64,000 bases of DNA from Larix kaempferi (GCA_027924585.1 BSBM01000764.1:559501-623500), one strand, 5' to 3'. Shown: positions 46,234 to 58,777, numbered from the stretch's first letter. Translations and numbers: made by a program. The notes: generated by a model from the letters alone, not told the origin.

Positions 46234-47512
46234 ATACCCATGCCGTCATAAAACCTTCCCCAAAATAAGTTCACAAATGTCTACTGATTTTGAAGAAAGC
46301 TTAAATGCAAGTGTTGTGAACTTGAGGAAAAAGTCATTATTGCCCCCATCATTCCTCATCAATTACTAGTCTATACACCATTCTTCCCCTCTTTGATCCA
46401 ACTATTTCCAAATAGCCCAAATGGCACTTGCCACCATAGTCAATAATGCAAATTTCACCTCTACGCTGTGGTGCAACACAATGAAGTTTGAGGCATATCT
46501 TGCCTCAACAACTTTCAACAACTCCAATTTGGAGAATTGTCAAAACTTTGTTAAAGATTGGTGATGGTAGGGGATGAATTTCATAACTAGCTTCCTCTTT
46601 CAGCTCTTAATCAATGGTACTCTAGCCTCAAACTTTTCCAAAATAAGGTTCAACCTTACAACTATGCATGGAGGCCAAAATATGAGATTGTACTTATTAT
46701 CTACAATCAAGCATGTGATGTTGAAAGTTGATGCATTATCTTTGATAACTTGCACCATCTTGGAGACCTACACACCTAACAACATTAAAGGCTAAAATAT
46801 TTAAGATAAAATGGCTTTCTTTGATCTCACCTAACCAATCTTTAGCCTTCTAAAACATCTCATCTGTTAGTGAAGAAGCAAGGACATTAACCAATAGCCT
46901 ATGCCTCATATATTTCCACACATTTGACATAATAGAAAGACATGTGCCATTCATGAAGAAAAAATGGAAACCAATACATCTTCAATCAGTTCCCTCTCAT
47001 GTGTGAACAAATTCACATTCCACAAATCTCATAATTTGGAAACTTGAGGGGAACTATTACCAAGTCCTACTAATAGGGAGACCAAATCACATTGAAGAGG
47101 GTTCCACAAGCATACATGGCCCTTGCTACCCTTATCTCAACTTCTTGTTTGCCTTGAGTATTCAACATTTTTTACTAATATGCTGTCTTGAGTTGGGCTT
47201 GGCAATTTTGAGGGTTCTTGTTGGACCAATCTCCTCTTTGTAGTTTCTTGAATAATCCGTGGAACCTACCTAATGGCACCTAGAGAAAGGTTTACAAATT
47301 GGGATCTCCTTGATTTGAGTTGTTAGGCATCATTACGCTCCTTTTTATACGGAATCTTTGCATGTGCTAGGGACATTTTCTCAAAACCATCAACACCATT
47401 ATTTGGTTAATGTACCAAATGTGCTTTCACTCATGTAAGAGTCCTTGAAGCAATTCTTACAAAGAGTGCAATCTAATTCGCAAGAACCACCCCCTAGAAT
47501 GAATGGACACAT

Positions 47513-47530
47513 CACACACACACACACACA
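47513..47530. repeat. (CA)n microsatellite
   Basis: Nine CA units. Confidence 0.95.
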
Positions 47531-47536
47531 TGCTTG

Positions 47537-47660
47537 TCAATTGGGTCTAGCCTGAGTGGTTGTGGGATGGATTGTTATCCTCCCCACCTAAGGTTATATT
47601 GTTGTAAGCAACATGTTGAGCTCATAAAGAGTATATTGATGTAACGACTTTGTGCCATGT
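47537..47660 (+). mobile_element. SINE-like element, second copy
   Basis: Shares GAGTGGTTGTGGGATGGATTG and TTATCCTCCCCACCTAAGGTT style with 24697-24840; box B is degraded (AGGTTATATTG). Confidence 0.4.
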
Positions 47661-48950
47661 TTTTGACTTGGCCTTGTGCCCTGAAGAATCTAGGGCTTAC
47701 CCTAGGTGCCATCCTTGAAATGAGGGAAGTGCCCAAGGGTTTTCCCTGAGATAACTATCTAGGAAAAATATATATATAAATGCATGCCTCCAAAAAGAAT
47801 AAAGGTTACTCTACCTATGTAATCTTAGTTTAGGGATAGGAAAAAAACCACTTTGAGAGGCCATGGATGTTACAAAATCAGCAAAAGATGACGCCAACTA
47901 TTTATAATTAAGCCCACAATAGTGTTCTTATTGCGCACAACCATTTTTTTACCAAAAGTGCACTATAGAAATCACTCCTAATGCTAAAAAAAACCACAAT
48001 AAACCCTTGTTGTTGGTATAGGAAATGTTCATCGTTGTAGAAATTGTACGAAGAGAAAGAGAAGAGGACTTCTTTAATAAGTAATGAAGCCTTCTTATGG
48101 ATTCTTTTTTATCCTTCTCAAAGTAAAGAATTAATTTTGAATTTCTGCGAACAAAATTGCATTAATTTCATCTTTTTAGTATGTTAGATTGTCTCTTTTA
48201 TTTTTAGGGGTCATGTGAGAGCCACACAACCCCAAAGAGTCATTATGGGGTAGGAAATGTGTGGGAGCATGGATGAAATGGGAAAAGAACAAGCCTAACA
48301 CCTGCAAAAGCATCTTCAAAACATTTCAACACCATTTTTGAATCATGAAACATGTTGAAAACATTGTTATGAACGATATGTTCGATAACTATAAAATATT
48401 CAATTTAAATAGGATACATAGAGAAATCGATATAAGCTAAAATATATAATTTGATAATATGATTGATACAAAGGAATGCGATCTTATACACACTGAAAGG
48501 AAACATGTTGAAAGTTGAGGAAATTTATCATCTAAATATTTGAAACAACACCCTCCTCACAAAAATAACAAAATAAAAATGATGGCAAAAATTGAAAATC
48601 GAAGTACAAGTTATGGACAAAGAAACATCAATCAGCCTAGTTGAATCAACAATATTCAAAAGTTAAGGTATAAATTATGGATAAAGAAACCCTCAGATAA
48701 TCAATCAAAGTAGAAAAACAAATTCCATTTTGGACCATTTCAAGTTCTTTTTAGTACCTGAAATATTTCTAGACGTTGGAACAAGATACACCAATTTTCA
48801 CATAACTTAAATACCCCCCAACACACACAAAATAGAAAGATATGACATGTACTCCTAATATAAAAACTCTTATATAGAGATAAAAGAAGAGATCCGAATT
48901 TACACAAAAATAGAAATACCATAAATATGATATTTACCCCTCCTCATTTG
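47661..48950. other. Spacer, no recognisable gene
   Basis: AT-rich non-coding DNA with no ORF above 60 codons. Confidence 0.45.
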
Positions 48951-49085
48951 TGCTTAGATCCATCTTAAATGATTAAAATATTTACAACTCAAAAGATTTG
49001 ATCCCTCTCGGTGCTTGATAAATCTAGAGTTAAGATGGATTGGTGTTGGTTTAGATTAGTTTTACAACTTGTATTAGAGCAAAGT
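48951..49085 (+). mobile_element. LTR-end remnant with decayed tRNA-Met primer site
   Basis: AGATTTGATCCCTCTCGG, as in the dispersed repeats, is followed by a typical LTR 3' end and TTGTATTAGAGCAAAG (49065-49080), a one-change version of the initiator-Met primer site motif TATCAGAGC. No matching second LTR or internal genes recognised. Confidence 0.45.
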
Positions 49086-49789
49086 TACATCACTGAAATT
49101 TAACGAGGCATGTTGACAGTGAAGACATCGTGTTGACGAGGATTGTCACAAGGAATTATGGCACACAAGAAGCACAAGTGAATTCAAGTGTGGGGCAATA
49201 TCACATAGACAATAGAGTTGAGGAACACAGGTAAAAGAGGGATGTGTTGTCTACAATCAAATCTCTACACATATGGGAATGGTGCAAAATTGGGAACAAA
49301 AAATAGACAAATTGAAGATAAGTATTAAGGGTTTTAATATATTGATTTTCCTAAAGTTCAAATTTTAGGTTAAAATAAACATGAAAATACAAAATTACAA
49401 GAGGCCTTAGCTAGGTGGGGATTATGGTTAGATCGGGATGTCGTTTCTAGAACCATGGCCTTTTTGCAAGGGTTAGGAAGGACAATTGCAAAAATTTGCA
49501 GATGATGCAAGTATGTTGCGTGTAAGGAACCAGAGGGACTCACAAAAAGCCACCAATGGGCCCCTTTATGTTGAAGATGAGCACATCTAGGTTGCAAAAT
49601 TATGTGACTTACTATGGGTGGAGGATGTATGTGGGGTGAGATGTGCCTAGTTAAACACTTGATTTCACTATCTCATGACGGGTGAGAGGCCTACCGAATC
49701 TTTTTCCAAAGTTGTAGCCACCAAGGAGGCTAAGGAATCCATATCTACCCAAAAGACAACCTTGGGACAAATGATCAAACATGAAGAGA
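49086..49789. other. No recognisable gene
   Basis: May include the decayed upstream part of the LINE; no endonuclease motifs could be read. Confidence 0.35.
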
Positions 49790-50517
49790 TTGAACACTAA
49801 TTTGTGGAGCATTAGTATATGGTCTTCCATTCTTAAGATTTCTTACCAAAAAGAAAGGAGGATACTCAAAAGGCCCTAGATATTGTACCATGCAAGCTAT
49901 TGAAAGAGAAAAAGAGAGCATGTGACCTAGCCCTATCCTTAGATGAGCTAGTCACAACCCTTTTCATGAAATGGTCGATGATAAGCCCATTGCTCAATGG
50001 CTTCCCCCTATTACCTTTTTAAGGCTACTTGGAAATTGATTGGGCTTGATCTACTTTGTGTATATAAGGAGGCCTTACGCCACTGCTCTTTGGGTGCGGG
50101 GATAAGCATAGGAATTACACAATTTTATCCATAAAGCATGGGACCCATAGGTAATTATGAATTGGTAGCCCATTACTCTACTCAATACCTCCTACAAAAT
50201 TTTATCCAAATCCTTGGCTTTGCGGCTTAAGCACACAATGCTAAGATAATTCACCCTAAACATAATAGCTTCATTAAGGGGCGGTACATTGTAGACAACA
50301 TTATTGATATGTGTGAAGGTATGCAATGGGCTCAAACATCTAGTTTGGATGCATTGTTTATCAAGATAGACTTTGGGAAGGCATATGACAAAATTGAGTA
50401 TCCCTTCATTTGGGCCATGCTCAAGGCTCTAGGGTTTGGTCCCTCTTTCATTAATAGTATATAAACCCTCTTCGTGGATGCCTTAACTTGTCTTTCTATT
50501 AATCGTTGCAAGTCATG
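49790..50517 (+). pseudogene. L1-like LINE reverse transcriptase, N-terminal part (copy 1)
   Basis: Reads, across several stops and frame changes, the order of a plant L1 RT: ETQKAL-like linker (about 49860), LSLDELVTTL (about 49940), KFIGLDLLCVYKEAL-like, NIGIIQF, ITLLNTSYKILSKSLALRLK, FIKGRYIVDNI, FIKIDFGKAYDKIEY and WAMLKALGFGPSFI. The last two hold the first conserved Asp of the palm. It then runs into an LTR-like repeat at 50518; the rest of RT appears after 53936. Confidence 0.8.
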
Positions 50518-51962
50518 TGAAATTGGGATATTTCATATAACATAAGAAATCTTTATTGATGTCCAACAAATGACCACAAAATTAGGTCAATGGGACTATT
50601 GAGCACAATAGTGTCGATACAATGTGAAAGCACCAAAAAATGACTCCTATATTAAGAAATATGCAGATTGCATAGCATTGATTCTAAAAAAAAAAAACTA
50701 AATTCTAAACCCTAATAGCAAAGAACGAGATTAAAAGAATAATGTATAGGGAGTGTACCCTAAACAAAAATAATGCAAGCATATTAGGGTATGTGAAAAC
50801 TAGCTTCCATAGGGGGAAAGGATGAATAAAGAAAACTTTGTATAGAGGACTATCTGGAAGAGGACCTAGATGTAGAGTTGGGATACACAATACCCTACTA
50901 CCTAAAATAGACAATCCATCGTTGAGGCTTAGGACTTGTTTAACTCATAGCGTGATATCTATGACAACAATGTCATTGCATTCTCTAGGAAGTATAGATG
51001 CCCCCTACCTCCTCATTGATATGGAACTAAAAGAAAGGCTACTATCGACCTATTTATTGGTCTCATCTAGTCATTGGGAGCATCGTAAAAAAGAAAGTAA
51101 TCGACTAGGTGGATATTGGCCTAGGGGGTGATTGGAAGATCAAGGAATGGAATCTAAGGGCATCCCTCATTTATAAATCCAATCATTTCTTATTGAGATA
51201 CCATAAGAAACTAAAGAGGTTCTATTACTCTCTGAATAAAAATCAAAACCTTCCCCAAATCTTGTAATAAGTAGGACAACATAATATGAAATGCTTGTTT
51301 GTTTTAACCACTTGAAGATGACACAACTAGGAAATCATGTTCGAACAATAAAGCTAGTGCCCATCCTCCTACTGAAGTCTATGTGAACCCACTCTAAACT
51401 AGTCCAAGTGAATGTGAAGAGCAAGCATCGAGTGCCAATACAAGTATGGAGGTTGGACAGTAATGTATCTCTCAATTCCATGAAATTCCCTGCATAGAGA
51501 GCCATCTTCAAACATAATCTTCCTAGCTAGCTAGTCCAAGTGACCAATATGATCTGCGTATAAATGTCATCCAAGTAATCCTATTCAACTCCTTCCTAGC
51601 AAATAAGAAGTGGCCAAGTGCATCTAAGGATTATATGAATGGAGGGAGGGTGCTCAATCAAACTATCCATAGACTACAAAAGATTTGATACCCATACAAA
51701 CCAACAACATTCTCATCTGAGAGGGATAGCTAAAGAAATGGACTCTAACGAGCAATATGCTAATTATTGATACTAGTTCCAACCTACAATTGAGTAAGAA
51801 AAAATTTGAATACGATGGAGTGAGACTAGTTTGAATACAGTCTCAAGATGGAGGGGGAAAGCACAAAAATTTGAAGGATGATGGGTTGAGAGACTATTTG
51901 TTTGCATTTGATTATGTGTTGAAGGAGAAGGGTTTGATCCCTCTCAGGAGTATCCCAATCCA
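50518..51962. mobile_element. LTR-like repeat in LINE, copy 1
   Basis: Begins TGAAATTGGGATA and ends TATCCCAATCCA, which are inverted versions of each other (ATTGGGATA core), with TG and CA at the tips: 1445 bp, LTR-like. No clean target duplication. It carries no long ORF; a 97-codon frame at 50838-51131 is kept in both copies, as expected for recent duplicates. Confidence 0.6.
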
Positions 51963-51970
51963 ACTCTCCT

Positions 51971-52491
51971 ATGGCTTCCCCCTATTACCTTTTCAAGACT
52001 ACTTGGAAATTTATTGGGCTTGATCTACTTTGTGTATATAAGGAGGCCTTACGCCACTGCTCTTTGGGCGCGGGGATAAACATAGGGATTATACAATTTT
52101 ATCCATAAAGCATGGGACCCATAGGTAATTATGAATTGGTAGCCCATTACTCTACTCAATACCTCCTACAAACTTTTATCCAAATCCTTGGCTTTGCGGC
52201 TTAAGCACACAATGCTAAGATAATTCACCCTAAACATAATAGCTTCATTAAGGGGCGGTACATTGTAGACAACATTATTGATATGTGCGAAGGTATGCAA
52301 TGGGATCAAACATCTAGTTTGGATGCATTGTTTATCAAGATAGACTTTGGGAAGGCATATGACAAAATTGAGTATCCCTTCATTTGGGCCATGCTCAAGG
52401 CTCTAGGGTTTGGTCCCTCTTTCATTAATAGTATATAAACCCTCTTCGTGGATGCCTTAACTTGTCTTTCTATTAATCGTTGCAAGTCATG
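51971..52491 (+). pseudogene. LINE reverse transcriptase, N-terminal part (copy 2)
   Basis: Duplicate of 49997-50517, with the same motifs from the KEAL segment to LGFGPSFI and the same stop codons. It lies between two copies of the LTR-like repeat. Confidence 0.85.
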
Positions 52492-53935
52492 TGAAATTGG
52501 GATATTTCATATAACATAAGAAATCTTTATTGATGTCCAACAAATGACCACAAAATTAGGTCAATGGGACTATTGAGTACAATAGTGTCGATACAATGTG
52601 AAAGCACCAAAAAATGACTCCTATATTAAGAAATATGTAGAATGCATAGAATTGATTCTAAAAAAAAAACCTAAATTCTAAACCCTAAGAGCGAAGAACG
52701 AGATTAAAAGAATAATGTATAGGGAGTGTACCCTAAACACAAATAATGCAAGCATATTAGGGTATGTGAAAACTAGCTTCGATAGGGGGAAAGGATGAAT
52801 AAAGAAAACTTTGTATAGAGGACTATCTGGAAGAGGACCTAGATGTAGAGTTGGGATACACAATACCCTACTACCTAAAATAGACAATCCATCGTTGAGG
52901 CCTAGGACTTGTTTAACTCATAGTGTGATATCTATGACAACAATGTCATTGCATTCTCTAGGAAGTATAGATGCCCCATACCTCCTCATTGATATGGAAC
53001 TAAAAGAAAGGCTACTATCGACCTATTTATTGGTCTCATCTTGTCATTGGGAGCATAGTAAAAAAGAAAGTAATCGACTAGGTGGATATTGGCCTAGGGG
53101 GTGATTGGAAGATCAAGGAATGGAATCTAAAGGCATCCCTCATTTATAAATCCAATCATTTCTTATTGAGATACCATAAGAAACTAAAGAGGTTCTATTA
53201 CTCTCTGAATAAAAATCAAAACCTTCCCCAAATCTTGGAATAAGTAGGACAACATAATATGAATTGCTTGTTTGTTTTAACCACTTGAAGATGACACAAC
53301 TAGGAAATCATATTCGAACAATAAAGCTAGTTCCCATCCTCCTCCTGAGGTCTATGTGAACCCACTCTAAACTAGCCCAAGTGAATGTGAAGAGCAAGCA
53401 TCGAGTGCCAATACAAGTATGGAGGTTGGACAGTAATGTATCTCTCAATGCCATGAAATTCCCTGCATAGAGAGCCATCTTCAAACATAATCTTCCTAGT
53501 TAGCTAGTCCAAGTGACCAATATGATCTGCGTATAAATGTCATTCAAGTAATCCTATTCAACTCCTTCCTAGCAGGTAAGAAGTGGCCAAGTGCATCTAA
53601 GGATTATATGAATGGAGGGAGGGTGCTCAATCAAAATATCCATAGACTACAAAAGATTTGAAACCCATACAAACCAACAACATTCTCATCTGAGAGGGAT
53701 AGCTAAAGAAATGGACTCTACCGAGCAATATGCTAATTATTGATACTAGTTCCAACCTACAATTGAGTAAGAAAAAATTTGAATACGATGGAGTGAGAAT
53801 AGTTTGAATACAGTCTCAAGATGGAGGGGGAAAGCAAAAATATTTGAAGGATGATGGGTTGAGAGACTATTTGTTTGCATCTGATTATGTGTTGAAGGAG
53901 AAGGATTTGATCCCTCTTAGGAGTATCCCAATCCA
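52492..53935. mobile_element. LTR-like repeat in LINE, copy 2
   Basis: Near-identical to 50518-51962, with the same TG/CA inverted ends. Confidence 0.6.
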
Positions 53936-55300
53936 ACTCAAGCAAACAAGACCTAGTCAATATAGATCCATCTAGCAAGGTTTCCCACTAGCTCTAGACC
54001 TATATGTCATTGTATTTGAAGCCTTTGGTTATTTACTTAAATCATGTACAAGTGACCCTAGTCCACATATGTAGTCCTCCCATTCCCAAGCCCATGGTTG
54101 GTCAACATGTTAATGACCATTTTGCATATGAATCTTTTTTACTATCATTGAAGACTAACAATCTTGGCATCACACTATCGAATGAATTACCTGGACATGT
54201 TCGATGCTACTTCAAGGAAAAATATCCAATGGGTCAAGAATCAATGTCACAGAAAAAGACAAAAGTTGATGCTTGAATGGTTAAGAACCCTAAATTAGTT
54301 CTGGAGTCAATGGCTCCAAATATTCAAGTTCCTTAGCATTCCTTATGCTTTCCAAGACTCTCCTTGGGGCTTTGGGATGGGGTTGTAAAGAGGGTAAAAA
54401 AGAAGGTTGATAAGGGAGTTACCAAGCCTAAAAAATCGGCTCCTAATTTCATATCTACACTAAAGTGTTGGCAACCACTCATGTATGTTATTCTTCATGT
54501 TGGATACCATCACAGGTAGCATATGAGTCATTGGAGAAAGTCATCCATACTTTTCTATGGGCCAATCTAACAAGCCACCCAACTTCCATCAAGCCAATTG
54601 GACACTATGTTGTATCCCTCAAGCGTTTAGACGGTGGGAATCATCAAAACCAAAATGCAAGCATAAGTGTTGTGTGCCAAGTGGGTGATTTATGTTGTCG
54701 AAGGAAAAGAAGCCTAGAAAACCCTCATTGGGCACCGTATTAGGCAAGCATGGGAATTAGGTTAAAAATATGACAATTATCTCATTCTATTCTATTTTAT
54801 TAAGCCCCTCAATGGTCAATATTTCAGGCACATTTGGTGTGTGGAGTGTTTGGAAGGCTTGGGAGTCTCTCAAAACCTTCCTAGGTTGGAAATAATTGTC
54901 TCTCATGACTAGGCTGTAGTTTAATGACACTACCTTTTATGGTTTTTCTTGATCTTATTTAAGGGGAAGCCTTTTGCCAAGTATTCTTGTTTGTTAGCCA
55001 TGAAACTATTTAGACAAGGCATTCACTTGAACAATGACATTTTTTATAGCCTTATGAGGACATCCCAAACAACTTACAACTTAATATTGGCCTCCTAGTG
55101 CCCCACACTTGGTGCTGAGATTGGAAATGGGGCAAGGCTATTGCATTCAATCAATACAAGATGGCCATGGGATATAAGTGGTTTTGTTCCAAGCCTTTCC
55201 TTGAAGGCCATCTCACTAAGATTTGATGCTTGTGATCAAAACAAAAGACTTAGTTATTTTTCCTCGACAATGAATGGAAACATGTTATCGGACCTAATTT
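53936..55300 (+). pseudogene. LINE reverse transcriptase C-terminal half and downstream domain
   Basis: Continues the RT where copy 2 breaks off. QGFPLALDLYVIVFEAFGYLL matches the conserved 'RQGCPLAP' region, and FAYES stands at the catalytic 'FADD' box, so the Asp pair is lost. At 54465-54743 YSSCWIPSQVAYESLEKVIH and TFLWANL are typical of the post-RT part of plant L1 elements. Frames change several times, and no poly-A tail was located. Confidence 0.75.
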
Positions 55301-57250
55301 TTTTCTTTTCCTAAAGGTTGGGTGTAGGGTATCTCCGTGTTGATAGAAGATTAATTTACCTAGGGGATCATTACTCATGTAGTCCACAATGAAAGTGAGT
55401 TGAAAACTTAAAACACATTTTCTAGTTTTGTCTACTTTCTAGGAAGCTCTGGGCTTGCATCAAGTTTGTGTCAAGAATTTTTCTCTACCTCTCTCTCCTA
55501 CCAAGATACCTTATTAGGAAACCATCTACCTTGGCTCGTATAATTTCAAGAACTTGGATGCTTGTCAAAGTTGAAGCACTCTTTTAGATTTGAAAGCATG
55601 AAATAATACTTTGTGTCATCTCACCAAAATTCATGTGGTATGATGCAACTCTAATATGTGCCAATTCAATTATGCAAATTGAAGTGTAGTCTCGGAAGGT
55701 GTCGTAGGGGATATAAGAACACCTCCAACAACTTCTAGACTACTAGCATGGGATCCCCTAAGAGTGTTTGTTTATTCAAGCCTACATAAACCTCCCTCCC
55801 GCTTGGTTTGATTGGGTCCAGGTAGATTGGCTCAATTGTTTTGACCCACAATCAACCCCACCATTGTGCGCATCGAAACGTTTTGGAGTGGCAAGGAGAG
55901 CATCCAATAGGACACCTAGAGTCCTAGACCCTCACTTGCAAACAAACAATTCCCTACAGTAGTGCTTGTGATCTTAAAAGGGTCCAAGTCTCCAGAGTCC
56001 TCTACTTAGTGGGGAGACCTATGTTACCCATTGATGTTGATCCTCCGGTTACAAGTTGGGCCACAACCTTGGATAATCATGACCATACTCCTCCAAATGC
56101 CAATATGATAGTGTGTTAGTGTTCCCTTGCTTGACTATGTGCCCTTTATTTTTTATGATTATGACTATGACTCTTCAGGATGTTTTGGCCTAAGCCAACC
56201 CTATGTTATTTTTTTTATCTTGTTCATGACCCTTGACTTTGTGATGGTGTATTTTGGCCTTAGCTAGCCCCCATTTTTGAGTTGTTCACTTGCTTGTAGT
56301 GCAAGACTTTAACATTGCAACTTTATTTGCATAATTTTGTGTGATCAACAACTTTTTCCTTCTTAATATTTCCCAATGTATATGAATTTTTGCATTCTAT
56401 ATCTTTCTCTGCTCCACAACATTTTGTCAATAATAGTAGTTAGTTAATAAACAATATGCATTATCTCAATTTAAACTTTCACCATTGTCTGTGTTTAAGA
56501 GGAACACTAAAATATTCAATTATTAGGCCTTAAAAATTCCCCACCCTTGTTCCTCTAGGGCTTGTAACATCACAACATTTCTTTGCAAACTTTGGTGTGA
56601 TTTGTAACTTTTTCCTACACAATAGTTTTTAGTGTGTAACTTTTTCCATCCTACAACTTTCTCTACACCACAATGTCTTGTCAATAACACCAATTAGCCA
56701 ATTAACTAGATGTATTGGCTCAATCTTATGGTTTCACCAATATTCAAGCCAAAGAGAAACAATGAAAGCTTCATTTATCGAGACCTGAAAATTTCTCAAC
56801 CTTCTATTTGTGGGTCCTATAACATCATAATTAACAAGATTTATTTATCAAACTTTGTGCAATTTGCGACTTTTTTTCCCAAGCATTCCATAGTTTTCTC
56901 TACATCACAACTTTATGTAACTTGTATTTATTTATCTCCCATGAGACTTCATGACCTTAAAAATTCATACTTCACAATCCAACACAAATTAAACCTCTCC
57001 TCTTTCATTGATGGTTCCCACTAACTTTCACTTGGGAAAATTTTCTTTTTTCTCTTGGACTTGTCATCAAGTACCATACATAACTAATTGGGCATGTAAT
57101 GTGGTTTTCTTCTACAAGTTTTATGTATTTTCACTCGTGACTTGTCCTTCATGGCCCTGATCTTCCATAACTTTATCCTTCATGAGTTTTCCCTTTGCAG
57201 ATTTTCCATGTCTATATTCTCCCTCCACAACTGTAGCCTCCCTGAATCTA
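55301..57250. other. Spacer, no recognisable gene
   Basis: Non-coding. A diverged direct repeat lies at about 56300-56480 and 56585-56710 (phrases such as CTACACCACAA and TTGTCAATAA). A 104-codon frame at 56710-57024 has no recognisable domain. Confidence 0.4.
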
Positions 57251-57725
57251 TGTAGTGTTCTTTAACCCTTAAACTTAGAACATAACTAGATATACATAGA
57301 TTTATAATGCATAAAACCGGAAATATAGTGCAAAATACCAAAACAAAAAGACAATTGAAATGCATTGTTGTAGAATAAACCCTTGTATTATGATATTCAA
57401 ATAGAAAGCAATGTTCACTTGCCTCTTAAGGTGGGGTATCCCTTTACTTGAGTTGAGCTCCAAATACAGTAATACTCGACAAAACAATTCATATCCTCCT
57501 ATATCTTTAAATAGGCTTCCAATTGCCAAAACTCTAACTACTTTTGGTCCCGTAATTAATGAGTATCAACTATCTAGTGGGCCTTAATTAACAAAGAGAC
57601 GCTTTTGACATTAATTAATTATCCACCACTATCTAAATGGCCTTATTCAAAGAAGATAGACACATACATTAGTTGACTAACTCCTATGTAGCCTACAATA
57701 GGGAGGTTAGGGTAGGACCATAGCA
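57251..57725 (-). repeat. 3' LTR of the chromovirus
   Basis: The first 189 bases match 63812-64000 (TGTAGT...TTCACTTGCCTCTTAAGG). Its right end is taken as CA at 57724-57725 because the polypurine tract follows; the TG and CA fit. Confidence 0.8.
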
Positions 57726-57727
57726 TG

Positions 57728-57737
57728 CCCCTCCCTT
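57728..57737 (-). other. Chromovirus polypurine tract
   Basis: CCCCTCCCTT, i.e. AAGGGAGGGG on the coding strand, next to the 3' LTR. Confidence 0.7.
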
Positions 57738-58020
57738 CAAAAGCAGTGTTGTCCACAAGGTTGAAGGTGAGGAAATTGTTGCAAAATCCCTAATGATTAC
57801 CATGTGGCATCTTCTGGTTGCATATTTTTCCACTAGATCAATACTTATCTATTCATGCACTTGTGCAATTGACACTCTTTGGTATCCAATATTGCTTTCA
57901 AGAGAAGCCAAATGGAGTCGTCTTCATCAATTTATGATAACTTGGTTTTCACTTTACAATTTGATCCCGCAACCTTCTTGACGCAAGGTACATGAAAGGC
58001 TAGATGAATCTTGGAATGGT
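57738..58020 (-). pseudogene. Chromodomain remnant at the integrase C-terminus
   Basis: At 57800-57832 the minus strand reads WKNMQPEDATW, close to the chromodomain core 'WKNLPxEDATWE'. A TAA at 57797-57799 follows directly, after which the frame reads QQFPHLQP, like the usual end of the domain. Such domains guide integration to heterochromatin. Several stops precede it. Confidence 0.7.
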
Positions 58021-58300
58021 CTAGCAAAGGTAGATTCTAGGCCACCTGTCCAATGTGTTGTATGATCTTGTAGGGTCCATATAGCTTTGGTGCAAGTTTT
58101 TGATGGAGTTTATTTTTAAATGATGTTTGTTTATAAGGTTGAAGGTGAAGAAACACTTGATTCCCTTTTGCAAATGAATGCTTTGAGCAATGTTGATCAA
58201 CATGTTTTTTCATTCTATTTTGAGCCATAACGAAGTTGTCCTTAACAATGTGAATAATATATTCTCTAGTGCAGAGTGTGTTATCCAGTATCCACCACAT
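58021..58300 (-). pseudogene. Integrase C-terminal region (GPY module)
   Basis: Reads QNRMKKHVDQHCSKHSF, then FHLQPY-like FLHLQPYKQTSFKNKLHQ and LAPKLYGPYKIIQHIG, the well known 'KLAPRFYGPYQI...IG' module of Ty3 integrases. Open for about 87 codons. Confidence 0.85.
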
Positions 58301-58770
58301 GAACCTTGGAGGTGCCTGGTAAATAGAAAACCACTAACAAGGGGTTTTGGCCATAAAACTACTTAATATGGTGTCATTTTGGTAGTATCGTGATAAGTGG
58401 TATTATACCACCACTCTGCAAGAGTAAGCCATTGAACCCATTAGTGTGGCTTTTCCAAAGTGAAGCATCTCAAATAGGTTTCTAATACTTATTGACCACT
58501 TTTGTTTGACCATCTGTTTGGTTGCTAGGTCATGGTCAAGTTCAACTAGGTACCATGAAGCTTAAATAGCTCTTGTCAAAAGCTGCTCGTAAATGTAGGT
58601 TCTTGATCAAATACAATGGAAGTTGGCATGCCATGTAACTTAAATATTTGATCCATGAAGTCTTGGGCCACTAATGATGGTGTAAAAGAATGTGAGAAGG
58701 AAGAAAAGTGAACATATTTAGAAAGGATGCCCCACAATAAAATCCATAGAGATATCAATCCATATATGTG
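58301..58770 (-). pseudogene. Integrase catalytic core remnant
   Basis: FKLHGMPTSIVFDQEPTFTS contains the second catalytic Asp (usually 'VSDRDPxFTS'). Further on, in changing frames, come a QTDGQTEV-like segment, ETYLRCFTLEKPH, LAEWWYNTTYH and TKMTPY, the well known chain after the catalytic Glu. Interrupted by stops. Confidence 0.8.
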
Positions 58771-58777
58771 TCAGAAT

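Larger units (their letters stand above)
43540..47510 (-). pseudogene. hAT-superfamily transposase (BED / DUF659 / hATC) relic
   Basis: Minus-strand fragments in the order of a plant BED-DUF659-hATC transposase. Near 47500-47430 a BED-like finger (CELDCTLCKNCFKDSY). At 46931-46851 the DUF659 signature (WKYMRHRLLVNVLASSL). At 46760-46640 VQVIKDNASTFN and FWPPCIVVRLNLILEKF, the family's 'VTDNA...FWTPCAAHCLDLILE' segment. Then ASNFIVLHHSVEVKFAL and WAIWK. At 43720-43560 the dimerisation end (SSLAKRK; RVEEFLNFHSKL). Many stops and frameshifts. A solo LTR (44773-46233) is inserted, and one module is present three times. No terminal inverted repeats were found. Confidence 0.75.
49997..53939. repeat. 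1.97-kb direct tandem duplication
   Basis: 49997-51966 and 51971-53939 are near-identical head-to-tail copies, period about 1974 bp, each holding 521 bp of LINE RT plus an LTR-like repeat. The junction is ACTC-TCCT-ATGGCTTCC at 51963-51979. Copies differ by scattered substitutions. Confidence 0.93.

Noticed and set aside
50838-51131. 97-codon frame kept in both tandem copies (also 52811-53104)
   Set aside because: The copies are recent duplicates, so conservation is not evidence of function.
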